In this document: positions 33,976-43,949 of the stretch, piece by piece
Layout: the number at the start of each line of letters is the position of its first letter
Position numbering within the stretch: position 1 is the stretch's first letter
From: an uncultured Flavobacteriales bacterium
GTDB lineage: Bacteria; Bacteroidota; Bacteroidia; Flavobacteriales; Weeksellaceae
DNA: 64,000 nt
Direction of reading: 5' to 3'
Assembly: GCA_937973555.1 (NCBI GenBank)
Contig: CALJKL010000028.1
Location: forward strand, 28,029-92,028
Position numbers and translations under genes: made by a program
The notes under the pieces: model-generated
Seen by the model: only the letters and a program-made list of their open reading frames with translations
The model's database searches: none
What the model was told of the DNA's origin: nothing

Positions 33976-35568
33976 ATGAAAACATATAAATTACATTTAA
34001 ATAAAATCGTAGGATCTCTGGGAGTTGCATTGTTATTAACGGCTACTTCTTGTATGAAGGATTTGGAAAGAACTCCAATCACAGATACTACAGCAGAAAC
34101 GATTTATAGTGATTTCGCCAATTATCCAAATGCTTTGGCAAAATTATATGGAGGTCTTGCTCACGGTGGTCAGGAATCTGGCGGTGGTAATGCAGATATC
34201 AATGGTATTGATGGTAACTTCTCTCAATACACCAGATTATTATTCACATTACAAGAACTTCCTACAGATGAAGCCGTAATTGCATGGAATGATGGTACTT
34301 TGCAGACGATCCATAAAATGACTTGGGATTCATCTAATGAATTCATCGCAGGTATGTATTATAGAATTTATACAGAAATTGCTTTCTGTAATGAGTTTTT
34401 AAGAAATACTGCTGATGATAAATTAGCTGCTCATAATATTACAGGAACTAATCTTACAGAAGCTAAATACATGAGAGCTGAAGCTAGATTCTTAAGAGCA
34501 CAGTCTTATTACCACGCTTTAGATTTCTTTGGAAATGTTCCTTTCGTAGACGAATCTTATTTGCCAGGTTCACCTATACCTCCAAAGAGAATTACAAGAG
34601 CAGACTTATTTAAATTTGTAGAAACAGAATTATTGGCTTGTGCTACAGATTTGAAAGATGCTAAAACCAACCAATATGCAAGAGCAGATAAAGCTGCTGC
34701 ATGGGCTTTACTAGCAAGATTATATCTAAATGCAGAAGTATATACTGGTACTGCCAGATATGCTGATGTAATTACATATACGCAAAAAGTAATCAATGCT
34801 GGATATAGCTTAAAATCTAATTATTCTCACTTGTTCTTAGCAGATAATCATCTAAACAACAATGAATCTATTTTCTCTGTAGCTTTTGATGGTAAGAACA
34901 TTCAAACTTATGGTGGTACTACTTATTTAGTACACGCTGCTGTAGGTGGAAAAATGCCTGCAGCTGATTTCGGTATCGGCGGTGGCTGGGGAGGTATTAG
35001 AACGACTAAATCTTATGTGAATTTATTTACTTCAGGAGATGCTAGAGGTAATTTCTATACCAACGGGCAGTCACTTGAAATTAATGACTTAAGCAACTTT
35101 GCAGAAGGTTATGCTTTCATTAAATACAAAAATAAAACAAGTGCTGGTGTAGATGGTGTAGACGGTCCTACTACTGGTTCTGGTAACTTTGTAGATGCAG
35201 ATATTCCATTGTACAGACTAGGTGATGTATACTTAATGTATGCAGAAGCTGTTACAAGAGGAGCTGGTGGTAGCATGACTACAGCTTTAGGATATGTAAA
35301 TGCATTAAGAACAAGAGCTGGTGCTACACCTGTAACTTCTATCAACACCAATTTTATTTTAGACGAAAGAGCTAGAGAATTAGGTTGGGAAATGACCAGA
35401 AGATCAGACTTAATCAGATATGGTAAATTTACTTCTGCAGCCTACTTATGGCCTTGGAAAGGAGGTGTTAAAGAAGGAGATGCTGTAGGAGATTATAGAA
35501 ATCTATACCCAATTCCAGCCAAAGATTTAGTGGCAAACCCTAATCTTGTTCAAAATCCTGGATATTAA
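33976..35568 (+). CDS. susD: SusD/RagB-type starch-binding outer membrane lipoprotein
   Basis: A 530-aa surface lipoprotein, lipobox Cys26 in TATSCMKD. It has the helical TPR-like SusD fold with the family segments EAKYMRAEARFLRAQSYYHALDFFG and the C-terminal DERARELGWEMTRRSDLIRYGKF. It caps the SusC barrel and binds glycans. It is 13 nt after susC; the two are nearly always paired. Confidence 0.94.
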   Translation: MKTYKLHLNKIVGSLGVALLLTATSCMKDLERTPITDTTAETIYSDFANYPNALAKLYGGLAHGGQESGGGNADINGIDGNFSQYTRLLFTLQELPTDEAVIAWNDGTLQTIHKMTWDSSNEFIAGMYYRIYTEIAFCNEFLRNTADDKLAAHNITGTNLTEAKYMRAEARFLRAQSYYHALDFFGNVPFVDESYLPGSPIPPKRITRADLFKFVETELLACATDLKDAKTNQYARADKAAAWALLARLYLNAEVYTGTARYADVITYTQKVINAGYSLKSNYSHLFLADNHLNNNESIFSVAFDGKNIQTYGGTTYLVHAAVGGKMPAADFGIGGGWGGIRTTKSYVNLFTSGDARGNFYTNGQSLEINDLSNFAEGYAFIKYKNKTSAGVDGVDGPTTGSGNFVDADIPLYRLGDVYLMYAEAVTRGAGGSMTTALGYVNALRTRAGATPVTSINTNFILDERARELGWEMTRRSDLIRYGKFTSAAYLWPWKGGVKEGDAVGDYRNLYPIPAKDLVANPNLVQNPGY

Positions 35569-35589
35569 TTAAAAATGTGTTTTAAAAAA

Positions 35590-36717
35590 ATGAAAAATAA
35601 TATATTCAAAGGAGTATTTCTTATCTTATTTGCACTATTAGGTTTTATTTCTTGTAGTGACAGAGAGATTGTTACGGTTGAAAATCAAGCGGCTCCAATA
35701 GTAATGAATGTTTCTGCAGAGACTATTTTCTTGGATAAAAATTTCCCAGATAACCCTGCATTTAATATAACTTGGGATGCTGCAAGATATAGCGTTCCTA
35801 CACCTATTACTTATAAAATTGAAGTTTCTAAAACCAGTACTTTTACAGCTCCATATTTATTGGGTACTATTGCAAATTCTGGTAGAACTGTTACCTATAC
35901 TACTAGCCAAATGAATAAGGCTGCACAAACTATCGGTTTAGTGAAAGATGTTCAAGGAACTATGTATATCAGAGTTTCTGCTTACATCGGTAACGGAGAA
36001 AATTTATTGACAACTTCCAATGTTACTTCTGTTAAGATTACGCCATATGAACTAGAGTATCCTAATTTTTACTTAGTAGGTGGTGCAACGTTTGTAGGTT
36101 GGAATTCAGGTGATGCTCAATTATTGTACAAGACGTCTAGCAAATCTATTATCTATACTTATTTGGAAAACAATCAGTCTTTCAGATTCTTAGGTCAACA
36201 AAACTGGGATCCTACTAATTATAGTATTGATTTGGCTGGAACTAGAGATGCATATAGATATTTCAAACAAGTTTCTTCAAACTTGGTACAAGATGGGGAT
36301 GAGAATATGAAATTTACTGGTACTACTGGTATTTATAAAATTATGATTAATGCTGCAACCGGAGTACAGTCTTTAGACGTTTCTGCTTCTGCAATTCCTA
36401 ATTTTGATTATACTACAGTATACATTGTAGGTTCTATCAATGGTTGGGATGCTGCTGCAGCACCAGCAATGACTAAAGTTTCTCCAGGAGTATATGAGTA
36501 TATTACTACGTTACCTAATGATGCACAATTTAAAATTATTGGACAAAGATCATGGGGAGATTTAGAATGGGGTAATATTTTGAAAGACAACGATGGAAAT
36601 TCTGGTTTCTTAGGACCTAAAGGTGATAATAGCAATATTAAATTCGCTGGTGATGGTAGTTCTTATAAAATTACTGTGAATCTAAAAGGTGGAGTTTATA
36701 AAATTGTTAAACAGTAA
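35590..36717 (+). CDS. susE: SusE-like outer membrane starch-binding lipoprotein
   Basis: A 375-aa lipoprotein with signal peptide and Cys22 (GFISCSD). An N-terminal Ig-like SusE domain (about 35-155) is followed by two carbohydrate-binding modules, each opening with a beta strand and a WN/GW pair (FYLVGGATFVGWN; YIVGSINGWDAA). It binds starch at the cell surface. The start at 35590 begins the signal peptide; the upstream in-frame ATG adds only five residues. It lies 21 nt after susD. Confidence 0.87.
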   Translation: MKNNIFKGVFLILFALLGFISCSDREIVTVENQAAPIVMNVSAETIFLDKNFPDNPAFNITWDAARYSVPTPITYKIEVSKTSTFTAPYLLGTIANSGRTVTYTTSQMNKAAQTIGLVKDVQGTMYIRVSAYIGNGENLLTTSNVTSVKITPYELEYPNFYLVGGATFVGWNSGDAQLLYKTSSKSIIYTYLENNQSFRFLGQQNWDPTNYSIDLAGTRDAYRYFKQVSSNLVQDGDENMKFTGTTGIYKIMINAATGVQSLDVSASAIPNFDYTTVYIVGSINGWDAAAAPAMTKVSPGVYEYITTLPNDAQFKIIGQRSWGDLEWGNILKDNDGNSGFLGPKGDNSNIKFAGDGSSYKITVNLKGGVYKIVKQ

Positions 36718-36743
36718 TTTTTAATTTTTAATTTTAAAAAGTT

Positions 36744-38150
36744 ATGAAAAATATATTAAAACTTTTATCCTTATTTCTGCTTTTACCTTTTGTATTTCAA
36801 TCTTGTACAGATAGTGCAGACAGAGACTGGAAATCTGCAAGTCCATCATTTACTTTATATAATACTACCCTAAGCAGTAGTGTTTTATATCCTTCAATGG
36901 AGAACAATACCTTCAGATTGACTTGGGATAGAACAATAGGTAATGTAAGTTCTTACGATGTTGTATTTTCTACAACAAGTAATTTTGCTTCAAAAATTAC
37001 ATTAGCATCTGTAAGTAAACTTAGTTATACTACTACTATTGGTGCACTTAATACTGCGCTATTACAAGCAGGATATTCTCCTTATGCTCTGAAAAAAGTA
37101 TATTTCAGAGTGGAGACTGGAAACGATGTGTCTAATTCAATCTCTTTTGATGTAACACCTTATCCAGTTTCTGTACCGGTTATTACTTCTCCTACTGCAG
37201 GTTCAGCTTTGGTTTTAGATAAAACTATGCCAGATGATATTGCCTCTTCAGTTAAATGGACGGATTATAATACTTATGGAGTAGATGTAAAATATACCGT
37301 TGAGATAGCTAAATCTGGAACAACAAATTTTGTTTCAATCGGACAAGTTACCAATTTAAGAAAACTTGATGTTACCAATAAAGATCTTAATACAGCAGTA
37401 CTTAAAGCTGGTTTGACGGCAGACGTACAAGGTAATGTAGATGTAAAAGTTACTGCTACTACCAAATCTACGGGTGGTACAATCAATAAAGTATCTCAGT
37501 TGTTAACTTTTAAAGTGACTCCTTATATTGCTTTTGTTAATTTATTCTTAGTGGGTAATGCTACTGCTGCTGGTTGGGATCCAAACAATAATAACCAAGC
37601 AATTTTTAGAGATCCAAGTAATACTAAAAAATTCTATTTTACAGGTAAGTTTGGAACTGATCAATTCAAATTGCTTGAAGTTTTAGGACAATGGCAACCA
37701 CAATGGGGGTTAAATGGTACTACTGTAGCTGTAAATGATGGTTCTAGTTCAGATCCGTCTTCATTCACAGTTTCTACAAGTGGATATTATACATTTGTTG
37801 TTGATATTGCAGCTAAAACATATTCTTTTACTTCATTTACAGGATCTACTTCTACCAATTATACCTCTATTGGATTAATAGGTTCTGCTACCCCTAATGG
37901 ATGGAGTGGAGATACTGCTATGACACAATCTTCTTTTGATCCGCATCAATGGGTGAAAAAAGGAGTTGTGTTAACTGCTGGAGAAGCAAAATTCAGAGCG
38001 AATGGTGGATGGACAATCAACTGGGGCGCTAATACTGAGTATTCTGGTCAAGGTGTTCAGGATGGTGCTAACATCCCAGTTTCTGAAGCAGGAACTTACA
38101 ATGTTTACTTCAATGATCTTGATGGTAGATATTTGTTAATTAAACAATAA
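36744..38150 (+). CDS. SusE/SusF-like outer membrane carbohydrate-binding lipoprotein
   Basis: A 468-aa lipoprotein (Cys21 in FQSCTDS). Two Ig-like domains (about 30-145 and 150-260) come before two carbohydrate-binding modules (LFLVGNATAAGWDPN; IGLIGSATPNGWSGD) with the aromatic residues used to stack on glucose units. It occupies the place of SusF in the Bacteroides system but has an SusE-type N-terminus. Two strong terminators follow directly, closing the susCDEF-like unit. Confidence 0.83.
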   Translation: MKNILKLLSLFLLLPFVFQSCTDSADRDWKSASPSFTLYNTTLSSSVLYPSMENNTFRLTWDRTIGNVSSYDVVFSTTSNFASKITLASVSKLSYTTTIGALNTALLQAGYSPYALKKVYFRVETGNDVSNSISFDVTPYPVSVPVITSPTAGSALVLDKTMPDDIASSVKWTDYNTYGVDVKYTVEIAKSGTTNFVSIGQVTNLRKLDVTNKDLNTAVLKAGLTADVQGNVDVKVTATTKSTGGTINKVSQLLTFKVTPYIAFVNLFLVGNATAAGWDPNNNNQAIFRDPSNTKKFYFTGKFGTDQFKLLEVLGQWQPQWGLNGTTVAVNDGSSSDPSSFTVSTSGYYTFVVDIAAKTYSFTSFTGSTSTNYTSIGLIGSATPNGWSGDTAMTQSSFDPHQWVKKGVVLTAGEAKFRANGGWTINWGANTEYSGQGVQDGANIPVSEAGTYNVYFNDLDGRYLLIKQ

Positions 38151-38172
38151 TATTTAAAATATTGTAATTAAG

Positions 38173-38197
38173 GCCGCAATTTATTGCGGCTTTTTTT
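38173..38197 (+). terminator. First of two tandem terminators inside the starch locus
   Basis: GCCGCAA / TTGCGGC, 7-bp perfect stem with a TTTA loop, followed by T7. Confidence 0.9.
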
Positions 38198-38222
38198 GTG
38201 AAATAAACTTTTAATTTTATTG

Positions 38223-38254
38223 AAAAACTGTTGCGAGACTGCAACAGTTTTTTT
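38223..38254 (+). terminator. Second tandem terminator inside the starch locus
   Basis: AAAAACTGTTGC / GCAACAGTTTTT, 12-bp perfect stem with loop GAGACT, with T7 running on. It separates the binding/uptake genes from the GH97-GH13-MFS genes. Confidence 0.9.
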
Positions 38255-38322
38255 ACTTTTATTATCTATATAAAGTCATATGAATAATAATATATATATC
38301 AGATAATCAATAAAGTAAATAT

Positions 38323-40476
38323 ATGAAATTAGTAAAAAACAGTGCTTTGTTTTTGATGCTTTCTACAGCATTTTTTAATGCACAAACCCTCAATTCTCCT
38401 GATAGAAATTTTGAAATGAATTTTTTCCTTAAAGAAGGAGTTCCTTATTATAATTTAAAATATAAAGGAAAAGCAGTTGTTGAAGACTCTAAATTAGGAT
38501 TAAGGCTCCTGAAAGACAATACAATAGCATTTGATAATGTTAATAAATTGCCGGAAGGGAAAAATCTAAATTCTGATTTTGTGGAGATAAAAGAAACCCG
38601 GGATTCTAAAAATGAAACTTGGTCTCCAGTATTGGGTGAGAAAAAAAATTATGTCAACAATTATAATGAACTAGCAATAACTCTTCAGCAACCAAAAGAA
38701 AATAGAGAAATTGTTATTAAATTCAGATTGTTCAATGATGGATTGGGTTTCAGATATGAATTTCCGCAGCAAAAAAATCTTAACTATTTTGTTATTAGGG
38801 AAGAAGATACAGAGTTTGATTTCCCATATGACCTAAAAGCTTGGTGGATTCCTGCAGATTATGATACCCAGGAATACAAGCCCATGACCACAAAAGTATC
38901 ACAGATTCCTGCCAAATGGGGTTCTAGTTTTGACAGCAATGCCTCACAAACGTTGGTGAAAGATGCTGTACAAACGCCTTTGATGATGAAGAAAGAAGAT
39001 GGAGATAAATTATACATCAATCTTGCGGAAGCAGCAGTAATCAATTATCCGGCTTCACATTTAGAAGTTGATGCTCCAAATTTCAAATTCAAAACCCATT
39101 TAACACCCGATGCACAAGGAGCAAAAGGCTATATTCAAACACCAGCCGTTACCCCTTGGAGAACAGTGATTGTTTCTGAAAAAGCAGAGGATGTACTGGC
39201 TTCTAAAATGATTTTTAACCTGAATGAGCCTACTAAATATTCTGATACTTCTTGGATTCATCCCGTAAAATACATGGGAGTTTGGTGGCAAATGTTTGTG
39301 CCTAATCGAGGAACTTGGAGCTATAGCAATTTGGATAATGTACACCTTGGAGTTACAGATTTTTCTAAAGTAAAACCAAACGGGACGCATGGTGCTAACA
39401 ATGACAATGTAAAAAAATACATTGATTTTGCTGCTAAACATGGTTTTGATGCCATTCTAGTTGAAGGTTGGAATGAAGGTTGGGAAGATTGGTTTGGGAA
39501 ATCTAAAGAATTTGTGTTCGATTTTATGACGCCATACCCTGATTTTGATATCAAAATGTTGAATGATTATGCCCATTCTAAAGGCATTAAAATCATCATG
39601 CATCACGAGACTTCTGCCTCGGCAACCAACTATGAACGTTGGTTGGATCCTGCTTTCAAATTGATGAAGCAATACGGCTACGATGCTGTAAAGACGGGGT
39701 ATGTAGGGAATATTATCCCGAGAGGAGAGCACCATTATTCTCAATGGATGATTAACCATTACCAAAGAGTGGTGGATAAGGCGGCAGAATACAAAATTAT
39801 GGTAGATTCTCACGAAAGTGTTCGTCCGACTGGTTTAAACAGAACTTATCCTAACTGGATTGCGGCTGAAGCAGCACGTGGAACAGAGTTTGAAGCCATG
39901 GGGGGTAATAACCCAGATCATCAGACAATTTTGCCATTTACGAGATATATGGGAGGGCCTATGGATTATACGCCTGGTATTTTTCAGACGCAATACAGCT
40001 ACTACGATCCTAATAATAAAAGTTTTGCCAATACTACTTTAGCCAAGCAGTTAGGTCTTTATGTGGTGATGTATTCGCCGTTGCAAATGGCTTGCGATTT
40101 GCCAGAGAACTATGAAAGACATCTAGATGCATTTCAATTCATTAAAGATGTAGCGGTAGATTGGGACGATACTAAAATTTTATCAGCAGAGCCTGGAGAT
40201 TTTATCCATACCGCCAGAAAGGCTAAAAATTCTGAAAACTGGTTTGTGGGAGGGGTTACAGATGAAAATGCAAGAGATTTCACCGTAGATTTTTCATTCC
40301 TAGATAAGAATAAAAAATATGAGGCCACCATTTATGAAGATGGAAAAGACGCGGATTATGTAAACAATCCTCAAAGTTATCATATCTATAAAAAAACGGT
40401 AACCAATACGTCCAAATTGCCTATTCATTTGGCGAGAAGTGGTGGTTATGCCATTTCTGTAAAACCCATTAAATAA
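38323..40476 (+). CDS. susB: Glycoside hydrolase family 97 alpha-glucosidase (SusB-like)
   Basis: A 717-aa secreted enzyme (signal peptide ending near FFNAQ). It has the GH97 layout: N-terminal beta-sandwich, central (beta/alpha)8 barrel with ILVEGWNEGWEDW, IIMHHETSASATNYE and MVDSHESVRPTG, and a C-terminal beta domain. The segment AVKTGYVG in place of KxDF suggests the inverting, glutamate-dependent SusB type rather than the retaining alpha-galactosidase type (family knowledge; not tested). It releases glucose from maltodextrins in the periplasm. It starts 172 nt after susF-like, after two terminators. Confidence 0.9.
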   Translation: MKLVKNSALFLMLSTAFFNAQTLNSPDRNFEMNFFLKEGVPYYNLKYKGKAVVEDSKLGLRLLKDNTIAFDNVNKLPEGKNLNSDFVEIKETRDSKNETWSPVLGEKKNYVNNYNELAITLQQPKENREIVIKFRLFNDGLGFRYEFPQQKNLNYFVIREEDTEFDFPYDLKAWWIPADYDTQEYKPMTTKVSQIPAKWGSSFDSNASQTLVKDAVQTPLMMKKEDGDKLYINLAEAAVINYPASHLEVDAPNFKFKTHLTPDAQGAKGYIQTPAVTPWRTVIVSEKAEDVLASKMIFNLNEPTKYSDTSWIHPVKYMGVWWQMFVPNRGTWSYSNLDNVHLGVTDFSKVKPNGTHGANNDNVKKYIDFAAKHGFDAILVEGWNEGWEDWFGKSKEFVFDFMTPYPDFDIKMLNDYAHSKGIKIIMHHETSASATNYERWLDPAFKLMKQYGYDAVKTGYVGNIIPRGEHHYSQWMINHYQRVVDKAAEYKIMVDSHESVRPTGLNRTYPNWIAAEAARGTEFEAMGGNNPDHQTILPFTRYMGGPMDYTPGIFQTQYSYYDPNNKSFANTTLAKQLGLYVVMYSPLQMACDLPENYERHLDAFQFIKDVAVDWDDTKILSAEPGDFIHTARKAKNSENWFVGGVTDENARDFTVDFSFLDKNKKYEATIYEDGKDADYVNNPQSYHIYKKTVTNTSKLPIHLARSGGYAISVKPIK

Positions 40477-40482
40477 TTAAAA

Positions 40483-42348
40483 ATGAGAAAACTCTATACC
40501 GTAATTTTTACGTTTGTCTTTTTAGCAATCTTTGCCCAAAAGCCTTTGGAAAGGCTAGAGCCCATGAATTGGTGGGTAGGGATGAAACACAATACCATTA
40601 CGCTTTTGGTGTATGGAAAAGACATCAGCAAACTTCAACCTGAATTAAAATACGAAGGGGTACAAATCCTTAAGTCCGAAAAAGTAGAAAACCCTAATTA
40701 TTTGTTTGTAACCATCAATATTGCTGATGGAACCAAACCGGGAACTGCAAAAATCAACTTCAAAACCGGAAATAAAACCGTTGTTTCCAAAGATTTTCCG
40801 TTGTTGGAAAGAAAGGCTAATTCTGCCAATAGAGATTCTTATACCTCAAAAGATGTTTTTTACTTAATCATGTCTGATCGTTTTGCCAATGGCAACGAAA
40901 AGAATGATTCACAACCGAATCTTATAGACAAAGTCAACAGAAAAGATGAAAACGGAAGACATGGAGGAGATCTTCGTGGAGTCATCAATCATTTGGATTA
41001 TATCAAAAACTTAGGAGCCACAACCGTTTGGATGACACCCGTTTGTGAAGATAATGAAGCTAAATACAGTTATCATGGGTATGCCCAGACCGATTTGTAC
41101 AATATTGATGGTCGTTATGGAAGCAATGAAGAATACAAAGAACTTTCTGCGGAACTCAAAAAACGCAACATGAAATTGGTGATGGATTATGTGACCAATC
41201 ATTGGGGCGTTTCGCATTGGCTCATTAAAGATTTGCCTTTCAAAGAATGGGTGCATTGGTATAAAGATGGCCAAAATGGATTCAAGAGATCTAATTACAG
41301 AACCACCACACAAGTAGATCCTTATGCTTCAGAAAAAGAAAAAGATTTGGCGTTAAATGGTTGGTTTGATACCACTATGCCAGACATCAACCAAAGCAAT
41401 CCTTTGGTTTTACAATATCTGATTCAAAATGCCATTTGGTGGATAGAATATGCGGATTTAGACGGATATAGAGTAGATACCTATCCATATAATGACAAAG
41501 AAGGAATGGCGAAATGGGCAAAAGCCATTACAGATGAATATCCTCGCTTCAACATTGTAGGAGAAACTTGGATGTATACCCCAGCCAATATTTCTTTTTG
41601 GCAGAGAAATTCTAAAATTGCAGAGATAGAAGGGTATAACTCTTACCTACCTTCAGTAATGGATTTCGAATTGTACAATGCTATTCCAAATGCTTTTAAA
41701 GAAGAAGAAAACTGGGACAAGGGAATGGTAAGATTATACAATTCTTTCGCTAATGATTATTTATATCCGGATACCCAAAACATCATGAATTTCTTTGAAA
41801 ATCATGACACAGAAAGATTTAATGAAATCTTTAATGGGAACCCTGAATATTACAAAATGGCCTTGACGCTAATCTCTACTGTTAGAGGGATTCCACAAAT
41901 CTACTATGGTTCAGAAATCGGGATGAAAGGCTCTAAAATGAGAAGAGGAGATGGCGATATCAGAAGAGATTTTCCTGGTGGATGGAAAGGGGATACACAA
42001 AATGCCTTTAATATATCAGAACAAACCAAAGAGCAAAAAGAATTTTTTGATTTTACTCAAAAAATCCTAAACTGGAGAAAAAACAAAGACGTTATTCATA
42101 CGGGTAAAACCAGACATTTTGTGCCGCAAAATGGCGTTTATGTATATTTCCGTTACAATAAAAAAGAAAAAGTGATGGTGGTAATTAATAAAAACGATAA
42201 GCCTCAGACATTGGATTTAGGATATTACAGTGAGATCATTCCGGCAAAAATCAATGTTAAGGAAGTTATTGCGGATAAAGAATTTACGGCAGATAAGACA
42301 TTAGAAATTCCTGGAAAGACTTCTTATATTCTAGAAATTAAAGAGTAA
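40483..42348 (+). CDS. susA: GH13 neopullulanase/cyclomaltodextrinase-type alpha-amylase (SusA-like)
   Basis: A 621-aa secreted GH13 enzyme. An N-terminal Ig-like cyclomaltodextrinase domain (about 25-110) precedes the barrel. Catalytic residues are Asp332 (DGYRVDTYP), Glu361 (IVGETW) and Asp442 (FFENHDTE); region I DYVTNH and region V MPDIN are present. MPDIN-type region V fits the neopullulanase/cyclomaltodextrinase subgroup. It cleaves starch oligosaccharides to maltose and related sugars. It begins 6 nt after the GH97 gene. Confidence 0.92.
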   Translation: MRKLYTVIFTFVFLAIFAQKPLERLEPMNWWVGMKHNTITLLVYGKDISKLQPELKYEGVQILKSEKVENPNYLFVTINIADGTKPGTAKINFKTGNKTVVSKDFPLLERKANSANRDSYTSKDVFYLIMSDRFANGNEKNDSQPNLIDKVNRKDENGRHGGDLRGVINHLDYIKNLGATTVWMTPVCEDNEAKYSYHGYAQTDLYNIDGRYGSNEEYKELSAELKKRNMKLVMDYVTNHWGVSHWLIKDLPFKEWVHWYKDGQNGFKRSNYRTTTQVDPYASEKEKDLALNGWFDTTMPDINQSNPLVLQYLIQNAIWWIEYADLDGYRVDTYPYNDKEGMAKWAKAITDEYPRFNIVGETWMYTPANISFWQRNSKIAEIEGYNSYLPSVMDFELYNAIPNAFKEEENWDKGMVRLYNSFANDYLYPDTQNIMNFFENHDTERFNEIFNGNPEYYKMALTLISTVRGIPQIYYGSEIGMKGSKMRRGDGDIRRDFPGGWKGDTQNAFNISEQTKEQKEFFDFTQKILNWRKNKDVIHTGKTRHFVPQNGVYVYFRYNKKEKVMVVINKNDKPQTLDLGYYSEIIPAKINVKEVIADKEFTADKTLEIPGKTSYILEIKE

Positions 42349-42368
42349 AAAAATAAAAAACAATTTAT

Positions 42369-43691
42369 ATGAGCAATACAGTAAAAAAACCACTCTTGTC
42401 ATTTTGGCAAATCTGGAACGTGAGTTTTGGGTTTTTAGGAGTGCAAATAGGATATTCCCTTCAAAATGCTAACACGAGTAGAATTCTTTCTGCTATTGGA
42501 GCAGATCCACATAACTTAAGTCTTTTTTGGTTGGCTGCCCCATTGGCAGGATTATTCGTTCAACCTATTGTAGGACTTTCTAGTGATAAAATCTGGACCA
42601 AATTAGGAAGGAGAATTCCATTTATTTTGGGGGGAGCTATTGTTTCTGCTTTGGCGATGTTTTTCATGCCGAATTCAGAGCATTTTGCAAGTCTTTTACC
42701 AGCGGTATTTTTTGGTGCGATGATGCTTTTGTTTATGGATGTGTCGTTTAACGTAACCATGCAACCATTCAGAGCATTGGTAAGTGACATGGTAGATGAA
42801 AATCAAAGAAACCAAGGGTATTCTATCCAGAGTTTCTTGATTAATGTAGGCGCAGTGGTAGGGTCCTTGTTACCATTTTTATTAACTAATGTTTTTCATG
42901 TGGCCAATGAGCCTGGTGAAGGACAAAAAGTGGCTCCTACGGTAATTTGGGCCTTTTATTTTGGGGGTGCTGTATTGTTGCTTTCAGTAATTTGGACAGC
43001 TTTGAGAACCAAAGAATATCCGCCGGAAGAATATGCCAAATATAATAATCTGGACATGGAAACTGAAGAAAAGGTGAGTTTTTTGGATTTATTGAAAAAT
43101 ATCCCAACAACCATGAAGCAGTTGGCTATTACTCAGTTTTTCTCTTGGTTTGCTTTATTTTTAATGTGGGTATATACTACACAAGGGATTGCGGAACATA
43201 TCTGGGGAACTTCGGATGCGCATTCCAAAGAATTTAATGATGCGGGAAATTGGACGGGAGTTATTTTTGCAGCATATAGTGTTTTTGCAGCATTGTTTTC
43301 TTTAGCCATTACGCCTTTGGCTAATAGATATGGAAGAAAAAATATTTATATGTTATCTCTTTTATTAGGTGGCTTAGGTTTAATTTCAATGTACTTTATA
43401 CAGGATAAAAACCTTCTTTTAATCCCAATGATAGGAGTAGGTGTATCTTGGGCGGCAATTTTGGCTTTGCCTTATGCTATTCTTTCTTCTTCCTTGCCTG
43501 CAAAACAGACCGGTGTTTACATGGGTATTTTCAATGCTACCATTACCATTCCGCAGATTGCTGCAGGATTGTTAGGAGGAGTAATCTTAACATTTGTTGG
43601 AGGACAAGCTATTAATATGTTGGTAGTAGCGGGAGTTTCAATGGCTCTTGCAGGTATTTGTGCTAAATTATTTATCACTTCTAAAGATTAA
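42369..43691 (+). CDS. MFS sugar transporter, SLC45-like (probable maltose permease)
   Basis: A 440-aa inner-membrane transporter with about 12 hydrophobic segments. The N-terminus SFWQIWNVSFGFLGVQIGYSLQNANTSRI and the loop GLSSDKIWTKLGRRIPFI are typical of the SLC45/GPH-like glycoside transporters found at the end of Bacteroidota starch loci. It likely imports maltose or glucose made by the two hydrolases. Last gene of the locus; a terminator follows 22 nt later. Confidence 0.88.
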   Translation: MSNTVKKPLLSFWQIWNVSFGFLGVQIGYSLQNANTSRILSAIGADPHNLSLFWLAAPLAGLFVQPIVGLSSDKIWTKLGRRIPFILGGAIVSALAMFFMPNSEHFASLLPAVFFGAMMLLFMDVSFNVTMQPFRALVSDMVDENQRNQGYSIQSFLINVGAVVGSLLPFLLTNVFHVANEPGEGQKVAPTVIWAFYFGGAVLLLSVIWTALRTKEYPPEEYAKYNNLDMETEEKVSFLDLLKNIPTTMKQLAITQFFSWFALFLMWVYTTQGIAEHIWGTSDAHSKEFNDAGNWTGVIFAAYSVFAALFSLAITPLANRYGRKNIYMLSLLLGGLGLISMYFIQDKNLLLIPMIGVGVSWAAILALPYAILSSSLPAKQTGVYMGIFNATITIPQIAAGLLGGVILTFVGGQAINMLVVAGVSMALAGICAKLFITSKD

Positions 43692-43713
43692 TCAATCAAT
43701 AAGTTAAATATAG

Positions 43714-43742
43714 AATCCGTCAATTTTGGCGGATTTTTTTAT
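43714..43742 (+). terminator. Terminator of the starch locus
   Basis: AATCCGTC / GGCGGATT, 8-bp stem with one G-U pair, then T7. Confidence 0.85.
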
Positions 43743-43835
43743 TATTAAATATTTGACGATTTTTTAAATTATTAACATAATTGATATTTTTAAAATTAAT
43801 TATTTGTTAATTATTCAAGAAAAATTCAAAAACGT

Positions 43836-43866
43836 TTTGATAATATAAAAAATGTATTTACTTTTG
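43836..43866 (+). promoter_or_regulatory. Promoter of the ilv operon
   Basis: TTTG at 43836-43839, exactly 19 nt, then TACTTTTG at 43859-43866. This is the best promoter match in the window. Transcription should begin near 43871, 14 nt before the leader peptide ATG. Confidence 0.75.
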
Positions 43867-43884
43867 TCTCATCAAAATTCGGAT

Positions 43885-43944
43885 ATGAACAGATTCTTCA
43901 ATATTATTATCGTTCTTATTATTGTCATTATTGGAAAACAATAA
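43885..43944 (+). CDS. ilv operon leader peptide
   Basis: A 19-codon reading frame, MNRFFNIIIVLIIVIIGKQ. Residues 7-16 are ten consecutive branched-chain amino acids: seven Ile, two Val, one Leu. It lies between a strong promoter and a terminator, ahead of ilvE, so its role is to sense charged tRNA(Ile), tRNA(Val) and tRNA(Leu) by ribosome stalling, as the E. coli ilvGMEDA leader does. It is too short for usual gene finding and has no other plausible function. Expression has not been shown. Confidence 0.8.
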   Translation: MNRFFNIIIVLIIVIIGKQ

Positions 43945-43949
43945 GGAGC

